Below, piece after piece: positions 1 to 11,241 of a DNA stretch of 64,000 nucleotides. The notes below the pieces were generated by a model. The model did no database searches and was not told the DNA's origin. It saw only the letters and a list, made by a program, of their open reading frames with translations. Source of the stretch: Tanytarsus gracilentus (lineage: Eukaryota; Arthropoda; Insecta; Diptera; Chironomidae); contig JAXRKN010000022.1 of the NCBI GenBank assembly GCA_038502055.1, positions 62,001 through 126,000 on the forward strand, read 5' to 3'. The position numbers and the translations under genes are program-made. How positions within the stretch are numbered: the stretch's first letter is position 1; each line of letters opens with the position of its first letter.

Positions 1-27
1 AAATAAATTTAAAAATTTTTGTTTTAG

Positions 28-764
28 CATTTTCGGATCCTCAAATTGAAATTGAAATTGAAAAACTTCAAATCAATAAATCTTCCACCTCGAGATGGCA
101 ATTTAGTGAATTTAAGCATCCACAACTCTACAAACCTTTCATCATGATGCTTATCTTTTTTACTATTCAGCAATTTTCGGGAATTTTTACGGTTTTCATT
201 TTTGCTGCTCAATTTTCAATGCAAGTTGGAGTCGTCATCGATCCTCTGCTGAGTGCTGTAATCATTGGGCTCACTCGAATGTTTACAATCTTTGGATTTG
301 CATTTTTATCAGACAAAGCTGGACGCAAACCCCTTTCGGTTACTTCATGTGCTGGGATGTTCATTGGAATGCTCGGACTTGTCGGCTGTAGTGTGTTTAG
401 TACCGAACTTCGAAGTTCGGTAATTTTTTGGCTTCCAGCACTTTTCATGTACTTTTTCATCTTTACTGGAACTTTTGGTGTTCTTGCGTTACCATTTGCG
501 ATGCTCGGTGAAGTGTATCCACAAAAAAGTCGTGGCTTGGCTGCCGGAATGACAATTTCATATGCTTACACGATGAGTTTCATCAATGTCAAGACATTTT
601 CAGTTATTTTTGAGATTTTTGGAAACACAATTGTCTTTGGATTTTATGCTTTTGTGGCTTTTATAGGAATATTTTTTTCAATATTTATTCTTGTTGAGAC
701 TAAAGGAAAAACATTGCAGCAAATTGAGGAATATTTTGGAAAGAATGACACCCGAGAAGAATAA
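28..764 (+). CDS. MFS sugar transporter, C-terminal exon (5' end outside window)
   Basis: This is the last exon of a sugar (probably trehalose- or glucose-type) transporter of the major facilitator superfamily, a plasma-membrane protein. A splice acceptor (gttttag) ends at base 27 and the frame runs open from there, so the methionine at 144 is internal. The 244 residues contain about six hydrophobic segments, the loop motif DKAGRKPLS between transmembrane helices, GEVYPQKSRGLAAG, and the typical family ending VETKGKTLQQIEEYF just before the stop. The N-terminal half lies upstream of the window. Family identity is secure from the GR[KR] loop and the ETKGKTL ending; the substrate cannot be decided from this half alone. 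Confidence 0.9.
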
Positions 765-863
765 AATAAGATAATTAAAATTTTTGATTTATTTTTCTGT
801 CAATTTTATTTTATTTTAATTGTCCACAGAATCAATATTGTCCACACTATTTCAATTTTAATT

Positions 864-1686
864 TTATTGTTTAACTTCTTTCAACCATTCCTCACACTTT
901 TTCCTTATTGCTTCCTTTTGATTCCATGTTTTTTCACCAGGCTGAACCCACGATGAATTATCTTCATAAAAATGATATCCAGGTTGTGTAATGGGAAAAT
1001 CATTTTCAACCGAAGCAGCATCAAGCATTCTCCAAATACCTGAAAGTGAATTTGTATCGGTTGGAACTTCGTCAGCCTGTTTGACTTTTTTCGACTTTTT
1101 CTTGATTTTTTCTTTCTCAACTTTCTTTTTCTTATCTTCTAGATAAGATTTAAGACCACATTGGTCAAGACTAGCAGCGACTGATTGAAGAACTTCGTCG
1201 TCTTCACCTTAAATATAAAAATTAATTTAAAATTTTATAAAATATCTTTTACCTATGTGTCTAACTTTCAATTAAATTTTCAATTTTAGCCTCTAATATT
1301 TTTTCAATATCAATGTGTGGTCCTGATGGATGAATCATTCCAGCCGTGAACTCATTCTGAATTTCCATATGAGCCTTCGGAAATGAATTCATTACCAAAA
1401 TATCAGCTTCAACTTTGCTCAATCTTCTTTTTGTTTTATTTTCCATCAGAAGCACAATATTTTCCCCCAATTCGGCAAATGGATCGGAAAGTTCTGAAAT
1501 TTCACTGTCGTCTTCTCCCCGTGGAATATCAAAAATAAATTCATCTTGCGGTGTTATTGGTGCCAAAATGTTTTCAACCATCGATGCACGCTCTTCGCGT
1601 TCTTTGATATATTTAAGTGCAAGTTGTCGTTCAGAAGCACATTTGTCCTCATCAAGTATAGACATAGGAGAATTTGAGATACTCAT
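864..1686 (-). CDS. uncharacterised charged protein
   Basis: Two exons on the minus strand (1686-1266 and 1207-864) joined over a 58-bp intron give 254 residues. The first exon encodes an acidic N-terminus (MSISNSPMSILDEDKCASER) with many Glu, Asp and Ser. The second has a Lys-rich stretch (KKKKVEKEKIKKKSKKVK) and ends with an aromatic C-terminus containing QPGYHFYEDNSSWVQPG and CEEWLKEVKQ. The donor (A|GTTAGA) is not strong, but the next in-frame codon is a stop and the junction keeps frame. No signal peptide or membrane helix is visible. It looks like a conserved intracellular protein, but I do not recognise the family. It converges on the sugar-transporter gene, with stops 99 bp apart. Confidence 0.6.
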
Positions 1687-2267
1687 GTTTAATAATTTAA
1701 CTGATTTAACTCAATTTGTTTGGCTAAGGTAAACAAATTTTTTCGTGTTGTTGTTATAGGAACACGTCATTTGCTAAAATTTAAGTTTTTGATTGTGATG
1801 AACGTTCATTTTTATGAATAAATTGACCATTCTACTGCCTTTGATAGACTAAAAGATTTAGAAAATGTCAAATATTTGTTGAGCTTGAAACATTTTTTTT
1901 TTCTTTTTTTGTTTCTGGGGTTTTTCGTTGCCGTTTCTTTTTTATTTTCTCTGTTGTTCTCCTTTATTCAAAAATTATGCAGTGGACTAATTTAAGACAG
2001 TGCAGCTCTTGGAAAAGTCAACACCGCTTGTAGATCCCCCATGTTTTTGTACAATATTAACATCAACAGAATTTTTTTCGTAACATTTTCTTTTATGAAT
2101 GTCTTCAATGTCACGCTGATATTGAAAATATTTCAAATCACGACTTTATTGGCACGAGCATGTCGTGAGGCTAATGACAGATTTCCTCATTAAATTTCCA
2201 TATAAAATGATTGATCTTCAAAATAAACCTTAGTTCGCTAATTGATATTGGAAAATTTTTTACCGCT

Positions 2268-4163
2268 ATGAAGCGAATTTATTTATTAGTTTTATTTTTA
2301 TTTTCATTCTGTGGATTTTCTTTGTCGCAAGAGGAATTTACTATTTCCGAAGAACCTACAGGTGAATCAAGATCAGAATTTTCGCCATCTGAAATAGCAA
2401 CGATGCCAAGTGAATTTACGTCCGAAGAACCATCTGAAAGTTCAATACCAGAAAGTGATTTATCACCGTCATCAGAAACGCCTTCAGAAAATTCAGCCTC
2501 TAATGTTGAAGAATCGTCAGACTTTTTACCATCGATAGAAGAACCTACAGATGAATCAAGATCAGAATTTTCACCATCTGAAATAGCAACGATGCCAAGC
2601 GAATTTCGTGAAGAACATTGAAAGTTCAATACAGAAAGTGATTTATCACCGCATGAAAGTCTTGAAAATGTTCTGTTGAAGAATCGTGACTTTTACCATG
2701 ATAGAAGGATAGGATGAATAAGATAGAATTTTACATGAAATGAACGATGCAGTGAATTTCGTGAAGACATTGAAAGTTAATCCTGAAAGTGTTTTACGTA
2801 TAGAAAGCTTGAAAATTAGTTAATGTTGAAGAAGTGATTTACATGATGAAGAACTACGGATGATAAGATAGAATTTTCACCATTGAAATAGCAACGATGC
2901 AGGAATTTACGTGAAGAAATTGAAAGTTAATACGAAAGTGATTTATCACGTATAGAAAGGCTTGTAAATTAGTTAATGTTGAAGAATCGTCAGACTTTTT
3001 ACCATCGATAGAAGAACCTACGGATGAATCAAGATCAGAATTTTCACCATCTGAAATAGCAACGATGCCAAGCGAATTTACGTCCGAAGAACCATCTGAA
3101 AGTTCAATACCAGAAAGTGATTTATCACCGTCATCAGAAACGCCTTCAGAAAATTCAGCCTCTAATGTTGAAGAATCATCAGACTTTTCCCCATCGATAG
3201 AAGAACCTACGGATGAATCAAGATCAGAATTTTCACCATCTGAAATAGCAACGATGCCAAGCGAATTTACGTCCGAAGAACCATCTGAAAGTTCAATACC
3301 AGAAAGTGATTTATCACCGTCATCAGAAACGTCTTCAGAAAATTCAGCCTCTACTGTTGAAGAATCGTCAGACTTTTCACCATCGATAGAAGGACCTACG
3401 GATGAATCAAGATCAGAATTTTCACCATCTGAAATCGCAACGATGCCAAGTGAATTTACGTCCGAAGAACCATCTGAAAGTTCAATACCTGAAAGTGATT
3501 TATCACCGTCATCAGAAACGCCTTCAGAAAATTCAGCCTCTAATGTTGAAGAATCGTCTGACTTTTCACCATCGATAGAAGAACCTACGGATGAATCAAG
3601 ATCAGAATTTTCACCATCTGAAATAGCAACGATGCCAAGCGAATTTACGTCCGAAGAACCATCTGAAAGTTCAATACCAGAAAGTGATTTATCACCGTCA
3701 TCAGAAACGGCTTCAGTAAATTCAGCCTCTAATGTTGAAGAATCGTCAGACTTTTCACCATCGATAGAAGAACCTACGGATGAATCAAGATCAGAATTTT
3801 CACCATCTGAAATATCAACGATGCCAAGCGAATTTACGTCCGAAGAACCATCTGAAAGTTCAATACCAGAAAGTGATTTATCACCGTCGTCAGAGCGGCC
3901 AAATGAGAATTCATCTATATCGTCAGAAAAATCTTCAGATTCATCAAGTTATAGCAAAATTTCACAACCAAGTGAACCAGATTCGAAATACAATATGCCA
4001 ACAGGTTAGTCAAATTGCGCAAATTTTTAATTTGCATTACTTATCTTACTTATCTTAATTTACAGGTTCTGAAGTTGATCATTATGCATACTATTATGAT
4101 TGTGACTACCAATATGATTACTATTACGACGGTTACCAACCATCAAATGACATTGCAGTTTAA
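2268..4163 (+). CDS. secreted acidic Ser/Glu/Pro repeat protein (array damaged)
   Basis: The start at 2268 gives a clear signal peptide (MKRIYLLVLFLFSFCGFSLS). An earlier in-frame ATG at 2211 would bury it, so 2268 is chosen. The mature protein consists of 63-residue repeats rich in Ser, Glu and Pro (PSEFTSEEPSESS, ESDLSPSSE, NVEESSDFSPS). The frame is open to a stop at 2619-2621, is broken through about 2995, and is open again to 4004. A 61-bp intron (4005-4065) leads to a last exon encoding a Tyr/Asp-rich tail with YYYDCDYQYDYYY, ending in IAV. The acidic, phosphorylatable repeats suggest an extracellular matrix, salivary or silk-type protein; that is inference. The broken middle is probably an assembly fault rather than a pseudogene (see findings). 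Confidence 0.75.
2340..3925 (+). repeat. 189-bp tandem coding repeat
   Basis: The unit is 189 bp (63 codons). Clean copies start with gaacctac(a/g)gatgaatc near 2541, 3014, 3203, 3392 (here ggacctac), 3581 and 3770, each 189 bp apart in the intact part. Between about 2607 and 2995 the units shrink to roughly 150 bp through scattered small base losses. Confidence 0.9.
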
Positions 4164-4458
4164 AGATAAAATAACCTTTCATGAAATAAATCACATAAGA
4201 ATGAATAAATATATTTAAGAAATACAGTCCTAAATAATTTTTGCTTATCTTGCTTTTTGTTTTAAAATTATGATCATTGTTCTAATACCCACAAAACAAA
4301 AAAAATTAAAAAATTTTAAATTTGTATTTTTGAATTTTTATCATGTATTTTTTATCGTTGGTTACATCGTCTCAGTTGGACCGATTTCAAAGTTGATATC
4401 AAATCAATATTAAAATTGAAAGCAAAATTGGAGAAAGAAGGGAAAATTTTGACATAAA

Positions 4459-4502
4459 ACATTTGATATATCAAATTTATATAAATTTGACATATGAAAT
4501 GT
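4459..4502. repeat. imperfect 44-bp palindrome
   Basis: Two 21-bp arms around a centre near 4480 (left arm acatttgatatatcaaattta) match with two mismatches. It lies in the AT-rich gap between the repeat-protein gene and urate oxidase. It may be a decayed inverted-repeat element or chance in AT-rich DNA. Confidence 0.4.
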
Positions 4503-4565
4503 TCTTTGGGTAATATCAAAAAAGAAAAGAAAATTTTAATGATGAACAAATTTAACCTATACTAA

Positions 4566-4720
4566 TTTGACTACAAGAAAAAGCTTGGGTAATTTATTTA
4601 AACACTTTCATGTTTTCATTATATAAAGACATATGTTTAAAAAAAAATTTGTGCAATTTACCTTTATTTGACTACAAGAAAAAGCTTGGGTAATTTATTT
4701 AAACACTTTCATGTTTTCAT
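4566..4720. repeat. 54-bp direct repeat, two copies
   Basis: The 54 bp starting tttgactacaagaaaaagct at 4566-4619 recurs without a mismatch at 4667-4720, giving a spacing of 101 bp. It lies 190-350 bp upstream of the urate oxidase start. It could be a recent local duplication that doubled an upstream regulatory stretch. Confidence 0.8.
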
Positions 4721-4862
4721 ATTAAAGCAACACTGTTTCAAGGTCCTTAAAATATTTGCATTGAGATATGGACGCTTGAATGTCACATTTTGTTTAAACA
4801 AGTCAAAATTGATGTACTACTGAATAAGACAATAAAAAAAGATAGCAAAATAAATTTTTGTC

Positions 4863-4895
4863 TATATAACATGAATGCAACTCAGATTCCAGTCT
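4863..4895 (+). promoter_or_regulatory. likely core promoter of urate oxidase
   Basis: A TATA-like box (tatataac, 4863-4870) is followed about 27 bp later by an initiator-like ccagtct (4889-4895), 20-25 bp before the start codon at 4914. The spacing fits an insect TATA/Inr promoter. Confidence 0.5.
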
Positions 4896-4913
4896 TAAGA
4901 ATTCAAGCTTACA

Positions 4914-5994
4914 ATGCCTGCAGTCAGTGGTGATAGAAATTTTACAATCGATGAGGCAAACTATGGCAAAAATGGAGTGAAGGTTCTTTATTTGGCGAGA
5001 AACGGTAAAAGAACTCTTCACATAGACACGTCGTGTGAATAAAAGTTTATCCTTCAGGTCTCGTCCACACCATCAAAGAGCTAGAAGTTTCATCGCGTCT
5101 TACTCTTTCAACCCAAAAAGACTATCTCCAGGGTGACAACTCCGATATTGTTGCGACAGACTCTCAAAAAAACACTGTCTACATTCTTGCCAAAAAATAC
5201 GGCATTAAATCCCCTGAAGAATTTGGCTCACTTTTATGTCATCATTATCTTTCCAAATACGATCATGTGACCAAAGTCAGAATTTATCTCGAAGAAATTG
5301 CATGGAACCGAGTCACGTATGAAAATCAAGGCAAGGGCCATAACCATGCTTTTGTGCACACTCCGATATCCACAAGATATGCAAAAGTAGAGATGACTAA
5401 AGATGGTAAGCAAATAAAAATTTAAAATAAATTTTTATTTTTTACAATTTCACATAGATAAGTATCCATTGATATTGAGTGGAATCAAGGACTTGCGAGT
5501 GTTAAAAACAACTCAGAGTTCATTCGAAAATTTTGTTGATGATGAATTTCGTTCATTGCCTGATGTCGAAGATAGAATTTTCAGGTAAATATTTAAAAAA
5601 GACTTTAGTTATTTAAATTTCAAATTTGAATTTTTAATATAGCACCATCGTTGACTGTTCATGGGAGTATACACTGAACCCTCAAATCAACTTTTGTAGC
5701 ATCTGGAAATCTGTTCAACAATCGATTTTACGCAATTTTGCAGGAGACCTTGATCAAGGAGTTCCATCGCCGAGTGTACAAAACACGATATACATAACTG
5801 AAAAAGATGTACTTGAGAAGATTAAGGAAATCAGGTCAATCAGCATGACTTTGCCAAACAAGCATTATATTGGATTTGATTTCTCGAAATTTAAAAAGTT
5901 GATTAAAAATGACGAAGAAAATGTTTTTGTGCCATTGGATAAGCCATCAGGTTGCATCTATGCGAAATTGGATAGAAAAATGAATAAATTGTAA
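4914..5994 (+). CDS. Uro: urate oxidase (uricase)
   Basis: Oxidises uric acid to 5-hydroxyisourate in peroxisomes, the first step of urate breakdown. Four exons (4914-5004, 5058-5405, 5458-5584, 5643-5994) give 305 residues, the usual length. Family landmarks are present: YGKNGVKVLYL with the active-site Lys near the N-terminus, GDNSDIVATDSQKNTVY with the catalytic Thr, and GKGHNHAFVHT with the active-site His. The second half contains TTQSSFENFVDDEFRSLPD and the C-terminal IGFDF segment. The protein ends MNKL rather than with a clear SKL-type peroxisomal signal, so import may rely on a variant signal. The gene is intact and the family identity is very clear. Confidence 0.96.
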
Positions 5995-6640
5995 CTGGTT
6001 GAAAGGAAACTTAGATGATAATTTTTTAATATCCTTACTTGAAATTTTTTTACAGTGTTTCAGTTAAATGTTATTAAACAAGCGAAAAAATAAATTTCAT
6101 ATTTTATTTAAATTAATTAAAAGTTTTTATCTTTCAACGTTTTATTTATATTTGAATTTCTCTTGTTTGATTCTCATAGGGATATTTTTAGCATAACCCA
6201 CAAAAGAGAGTCACACTTATATGCTCATAACTCCGTCCGTTCATGCGTACATTCAGGATAAAATTTTTCAGGCACTATTATATGGCTTTCATGTACCTAG
6301 TTGAACTCGTCTTTTGATGTCAAGTAGAATCAAAAGTATGTTCTAAGGTCGAATTTTCAAAATTTTTAAAACTATAACGGATTAACAAGTGGGTTTTGAA
6401 TGTTTTTATATTTTTGCATTTATTAAGTCTGAAGATAATTTATTCAATAATAGAGAAATTTATTTGAGCAATTTTTATGAAGATGGTTAGCCGACAATAG
6501 TCTACCCTCAATATAAATTCTTGCGAAAAGCTTTTGCAAAAAAATAAAAAACAAACCTAATTTAATTAACAGTACTTTTGCATTTATGAATGCAAATTTT
6601 TAACTTTTAAACTCGCAAAATTAGTTTTAAGGTTCATAAA
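5995..6640. repeat. intergenic gap with a decayed dispersed repeat (6192-6360)
   Basis: No gene was found. Poly(A) signals of urate oxidase lie near 6089. From about 6192 the sequence taacccacaaaagagag, then cacttatatgctc and ctccgtccgttc, resembles the reverse complement of the right end of the element at 60497-61345. This is probably a solo or truncated copy of that family. Confidence 0.55.
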
Positions 6641-8197
6641 ATGCATTTTAAATTGATCTCGTCGATACTAGGTGAGAAAAAATAATTATTTTCTTCAAAT
6701 TTATTTTAAATTTTGTTTTTAAAATTTTCAGTCATATTTTTAATTTCATTTGTATCATCATCGCGAGTTTTGGAGCTAGGCGACCGATTCCTCGATGTTA
6801 GGAGTGAAGGTGGGATTAAATATACACAGTTTCATACATCAAATAACATTTAAATTTTTAAGGGATGTGGTTTGTAAAATTTTATGCTCCCTATTGTGGA
6901 TTTTGTAAGAAACTGGAACCAGTTTGGAATTTGGTTGCACAAACACTCTACAATACAAATATAAGAGTTGGAAAAGTAGATTGCACGAGATTCAAGAAAG
7001 TTTGTAAATCTTTTGAGATTCAGGGATATCCAACGGTGTTGTTGTAAGAGAAGTCAAATATTTCACGATAAAATTTTTAATTAAATTTTATATTTTAGCA
7101 TTCGCGGTAATAATGAGTTTGTTTTTAACGGAGAACGAACTAAAGATGAATTGGTACATTTTGCAATTAGGATGAGTGGTCCTCCAGTACAGCAGGTGAT
7201 AAAAAATTAATTTTAATCAACTAAAAGCCAGCAAAAATTAATTAAATTGCTTTAAGGTCACTCGTACTGAAAGTTTTGACATTCTTAAAGCAAACAATCC
7301 AGTGTTTTTTGTGTACATCGGAAAGCAGCAAGGACCTTTGTGGGAATTTTTCTATCAAGCTTCAGAGGTCCACCAGCAGTTTGCTTATTTTTACGCGACG
7401 AATCTTGAAGTGGGCAGCAAACATTTTATCGTCGACACAAATCCAGTTGTAATTGTCTATAAGGAGAACACTTACTATGTTTTTCCACATTCGGATGTTT
7501 ATAATGAAATTGAAATGACTACTCTCAATGACAGCATGCACACTTGGATTATTCAAGAGAAATTTTTAACATTTCCTAAAATAAGTCGCGAAAATCTTTA
7601 TCAACTTCGACAAACCAAAAAGTTTTTGGTGATTGCAGTCGTTGAGGAAAATAGACTTCATGAGCTTGAAACTCATGAGCAAGAATTTAAGGACATGATT
7701 GAGGGAATTATAAGAACCAAGAGATCCAAATACCATGATAAATTTCAGTTTGCTTGGACTGGACAACCCGATTTAGCTCACGGTATATTGATGGATAATG
7801 TACCAACTCCTCATTTACTTGTTTTGAATTCAACAACTTATCATCATCATATTCCAGACGATGATCCACTCGCAATGACTTCGGACGTAATTTGATACAA
7901 AAAATGATTAATTGAAATGATAATAATTATATTACTTTTTAGGCCGTCGAAATCTTTCTTGACGCTATCCTCGATGAAACTGCCCCAGTTTATGGAGGTG
8001 ACTCTTACACCACTCGAATCTTTCGAGCTCTCTTCGAAACTCGACGACTCGTTCGCGATATGTGGCGTGGAAATCCAATCCTATGTGGGATTCTTTTCAT
8101 TGTTCCTTCCGGATTCTTTCTAATCATTTTGTATTCAATTTTCTGTGCCGATATACTCGATGCTGAGGAGGAGGAGGATCACGAGAAGAAGGAGTAA
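6641..8197 (+). CDS. TMX3: thioredoxin-related transmembrane protein TMX3-like
   Basis: ER membrane protein disulfide isomerase. Six exons (6641-6671, 6732-6809, 6863-7043, 7099-7195, 7257-7886, 7943-8197) give 423 residues. An N-terminal signal peptide (MHFKLISSILVIFLISFVSS) precedes a thioredoxin domain with the active site APYCGFCKKLEPVW and the cis-Pro motif QGYPTVLL. Two redox-inactive thioredoxin-like stretches follow, including WTGQPDLAHGILMDNVPTPHLLVLN. A single membrane helix (CGILFIVPSGFFLIILYSIF) and an acidic tail ending HEKKE complete it; the tail is close to a KKXX ER-retrieval signal. The active site reads CGFC, where vertebrate TMX3 has CGHC, so the redox potential may differ. 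A poly(A) signal lies near 8231, and the neighbouring minus-strand gene converges on it. Confidence 0.93.
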
Positions 8198-8278
8198 AAT
8201 TTTACTGTGAGATTGAGTTAATTTTGTGTGATGAAAAATAAAGGACAAATAATTTGTAATGTGAAAGATTTTTTTTAT

Positions 8279-8896
8279 TTATACATGCTCTAAAAATCCA
8301 TCAAAATTGTATAAAAATGAGGAACATTTTCTTTCAATTTCTCTAATTAACTCAGCAACTTGAATCGGATTATTTTTAACTTCACCCGAGTAACATGGAT
8401 TGAATTTGAAATAAAACGATTTTAATGAGAGTCCACTGAATGCTCCAGAGTCAACTTGAATTACTTTATTTAAACTCAAATCAATACTCTTTAAATTTTT
8501 GTTGTTTTTAAATAAATTTTCATGAATTTTATCGATTTGATTTCCGTTGAGCCAAACATTTTCCAACTTTCCAAATGGCTTCAAATCTTCAGCGGTTATC
8601 TCAATAAGACTCGATGAATAGATTACGATTGTTTCAAGATTTTTAAAGTACTTTTCAAGGTTTCTTGGAAAGAAAATTACTGTTTTTCGATTGATGTAAA
8701 CTTGTTTAACGTTATCGTTCGAAAACGCCACCCAATGTCCACCTTTGACATCAGAAATTATTCGATTTGCAGCTGTGACAATTTGAAGATTTTTAACATC
8801 ACAAGTATAACCATAAGTAACCCAATAACTGAATTCACAATCAAGAGTTAAACATTTAACTGAATAAATTAAGAAAAATGCTGTGAAAATTTTCAT
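8279..8896 (-). CDS. secreted leucine-rich-repeat protein
   Basis: A single-exon gene of 205 residues if translation begins at 8896, where MKIFTAFFLIYSVKC forms a signal peptide; an upstream in-frame ATG at 8941 would weaken it. After a Cys-containing N-terminal part come about four LRR units (LETIVIYSSSLIEI, LENVWLNGNQIDKI, LKSIDLSLNKVIQV, LKSFYFKFNPC) and a short Cys-containing cap (NPCYSG, ERKCSSF). No membrane helix or signalling domain follows, so it is probably a small extracellular binding protein. Its ligand is unknown. It lies between TMX3 and the serine-protease cluster and is transcribed in the same direction as the first protease. Confidence 0.8.
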   Translation of the reverse strand: MKIFTAFFLIYSVKCLTLDCEFSYWVTYGYTCDVKNLQIVTAANRIISDVKGGHWVAFSNDNVKQVYINRKTVIFFPRNLEKYFKNLETIVIYSSSLIEITAEDLKPFGKLENVWLNGNQIDKIHENLFKNNKNLKSIDLSLNKVIQVDSGAFSGLSLKSFYFKFNPCYSGEVKNNPIQVAELIREIERKCSSFLYNFDGFLEHV

Positions 8897-9079
8897 GACT
8901 CTGCTTTGTGAGATTTTCGAAAATAACTGATAATTTTGCAAAACGAAAAATGTTTAAATTGATTTTTTCAGGCAATAACTTATTGAACAAATGTATTACT
9001 TTGTCAGTTTTAAAATTTACGATGAAAAATAATTTCAAGGCGCTTCAACAAAACCGCCGCAATTTCTAAAAATATAAAA

Positions 9080-10472
9080 TCAGATTTCGGAGTTATCTAA
9101 AATCCAATCGAGGTAAGAATAGAGTTTCACATAAACTCCAGGTGGTTTCAATGATCCACATCGAATATCAGCACCCCAAGAAACGAGTCCATATTGAACA
9201 AATTTGTTGGTGTGATAAGATGGCCATAATGCTGGTGAGCCAGAGTCACCTAAAATTGTATTTAAATTAGGTATAGAAATAATTTGCATGACTTTAATTT
9301 ATTTTTTAAGAAATGTATTTTAGTATTAAAATTTAAGTTACTGAAAAATATTCATTTTAAAATTTTATCTTTTTAACTTACCTTGGCATGAATCAACAGT
9401 AACTGTTTTCATGCTATTTTTGACTAAAGTTGTGACATTATCGGTCGCACAAAATTGATTGTCGGTAATCCTCCGAACAGTTTTTTGGTTCTCATACATT
9501 TGATTGCATTTTTCATTATCGATAATATTCATATTTGCTTTCAATAAAACATCTGAATGTTTCCAAAATCTTTTTTCAGTTGTACCAAAACCAATAACTT
9601 GAACTTTTTCTGGCATCGTTTCCTCATTAAATGGTAAACAGATTGGATAAACACTTTGACTTAATTTTGCAGGTCTTTTAAGACGAATCAGAGCTATGTC
9701 ATGAATACCAAGTTCATCATCATAATTTGGATGTAAAACAGTCGTAAATTCCGATGAATTAAATCTTTGCACTTTTTCAGCACATTTTGTGATGTTATCA
9801 ATTTGAGTACAATCGGGATCAGTTGTCAAATTGTAGTCGCCAAGAACGATAAATCTAATAAGGAAAAATAAATATGCATGAGGATTTTTCTGCGAAATTT
9901 ACTTACATATCAATGTCTTTTTTATGTTTTGGAATGCAATGTGATGCCGTCAAAATAATTCTGTCACTCAATAAGCTTCCACCACAAAAATATTGTTCTA
10001 TCCCACTCGATTTATTGAAAGCATTCATCGTCACAATCCAAGGATGTTCAAATAAATCAGTTACATATCCATTCTGAATCCTTATAGACGATTTTGCGTA
10101 ACCACAATTGGATTGGAAGTTATTGTAGTTTTTGTGCTTTAAAAAGCGTGAATCATTTATTTCGATTGTTGTATTAAAATCCAATTCTGATGAATCGTGA
10201 TAATCTTCATTGATGTTTTCAGATGTTGTTGTTTCAAATGTTTTGATGATAAAACTGGAATTCTCTGTAAATTTGCCGTGTTTCTCAGAAGCGTCAATAT
10301 TTTCAGATGTTTTATTGATATGAATTAAACCAATAATACTGGAAGCTATCACAATTCCTACTAATATGATAATAATTGTTTTATAAGAACGTGGGGACCC
10401 ACTTGTTTCACTATCTTCTTTTATTGTTAATACCGTCGCATTTGGCACGAATGTATCGGTTTCTTGAGACAT
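9080..10472 (-). CDS. type II membrane trypsin-like serine protease (SP1)
   Basis: Three exons (10472-9907, 9854-9382, 9249-9080) give 402 residues. A cytosolic N-terminus of about 30 residues is followed by one membrane helix (TIIIILVGIVIASSIIGLI), a Ser/Thr/Glu-rich stem and an S1 protease domain. Activation would cut before IQNG (SIR|IQNG). The triad is complete: TASHC for His, HDIALIRL for Asp and GDSGSP for Ser. The residue six before the Ser is Asp (DSCQGDS), so it should cleave after Arg or Lys. The stem Cys (NCGYAK) and the domain Cys in PICLPF should form the usual tethering disulfide. No CLIP domain is visible. Substrates are unknown; digestion, development or immunity are all possible. 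Confidence 0.9.
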
Positions 10473-11241
10473 TTTTTTTTTATTCGAGTTAAATTTTTTG
10501 CACTATTTTATTTAATTTTGAAGTTGGCAGTTATTTTGCATTGAAAAAAAACTTGTACTATTTTTTTGAAGATTGCGTAAAAAATTCACTTTTTTATAAA
10601 AATTAATTGTCAATATTTGCACAGAGAGAATTAAAAACTTACAAAATATTAGTTCATTAATAATTATTTAAATTATAAATTCGACCGGTTTACACTTGTA
10701 ACACTCAAAACATTTTGAAGCTTTAGCTAGTGATAAAATTTTCGTTGTTTCTTCAACGACTTTCTACATGCAACTGACAAAAACATCTTAGAAAGGATTA
10801 TTCACAATGATGCAAAGTAAAAATAGAGTGAAACATTCTTACTTAAACATTTAAAACATCAAACATTGATTGCTAATGAAATTTAAAAATAAATAAAAAA
10901 TAAACAATATTTTGTTGAAAACAACTTACTTACGGTATTGTGTATAAGTATTTACATCTTGTATTTCACCATATCTTGAAACTTAAAAGACTTATTGATA
11001 ATATTTATATTTCACCATATTCTCTCAAAATAGCATTCATCTTATTATACTGCGGTGTGCCTTAAACACCCTCTGAGTTTTTCTATTTTTAATGGAGTAA
11101 ATTTTTAAAATTTAATACTTTTAATTTTTTTTATTTATTTCGTTTATATTTAAGATTTTTTATTCTGATGATCGGCAAAGAAATAAAATGTTTTCCTTAA
11201 TCATAAAATAAATCAGCACTATTAAAAATCCATTCAAGACC
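10473..11241. other. intergenic, no gene seen
   Basis: AT-rich sequence upstream of SP1 holding only short random open frames. No RNA gene or clear repeat was recognised before the inverted repeat that begins at 11242. Confidence 0.6.

Noticed and set aside
2279..2629. 116-codon minus-strand frame
   Set aside because: It is the antisense of the Ser/Glu repeat gene.
2340..3925. CRISPR-like repeat array
   Set aside because: The repeats are contiguous 189-bp coding units without spacers, in a eukaryotic gene.
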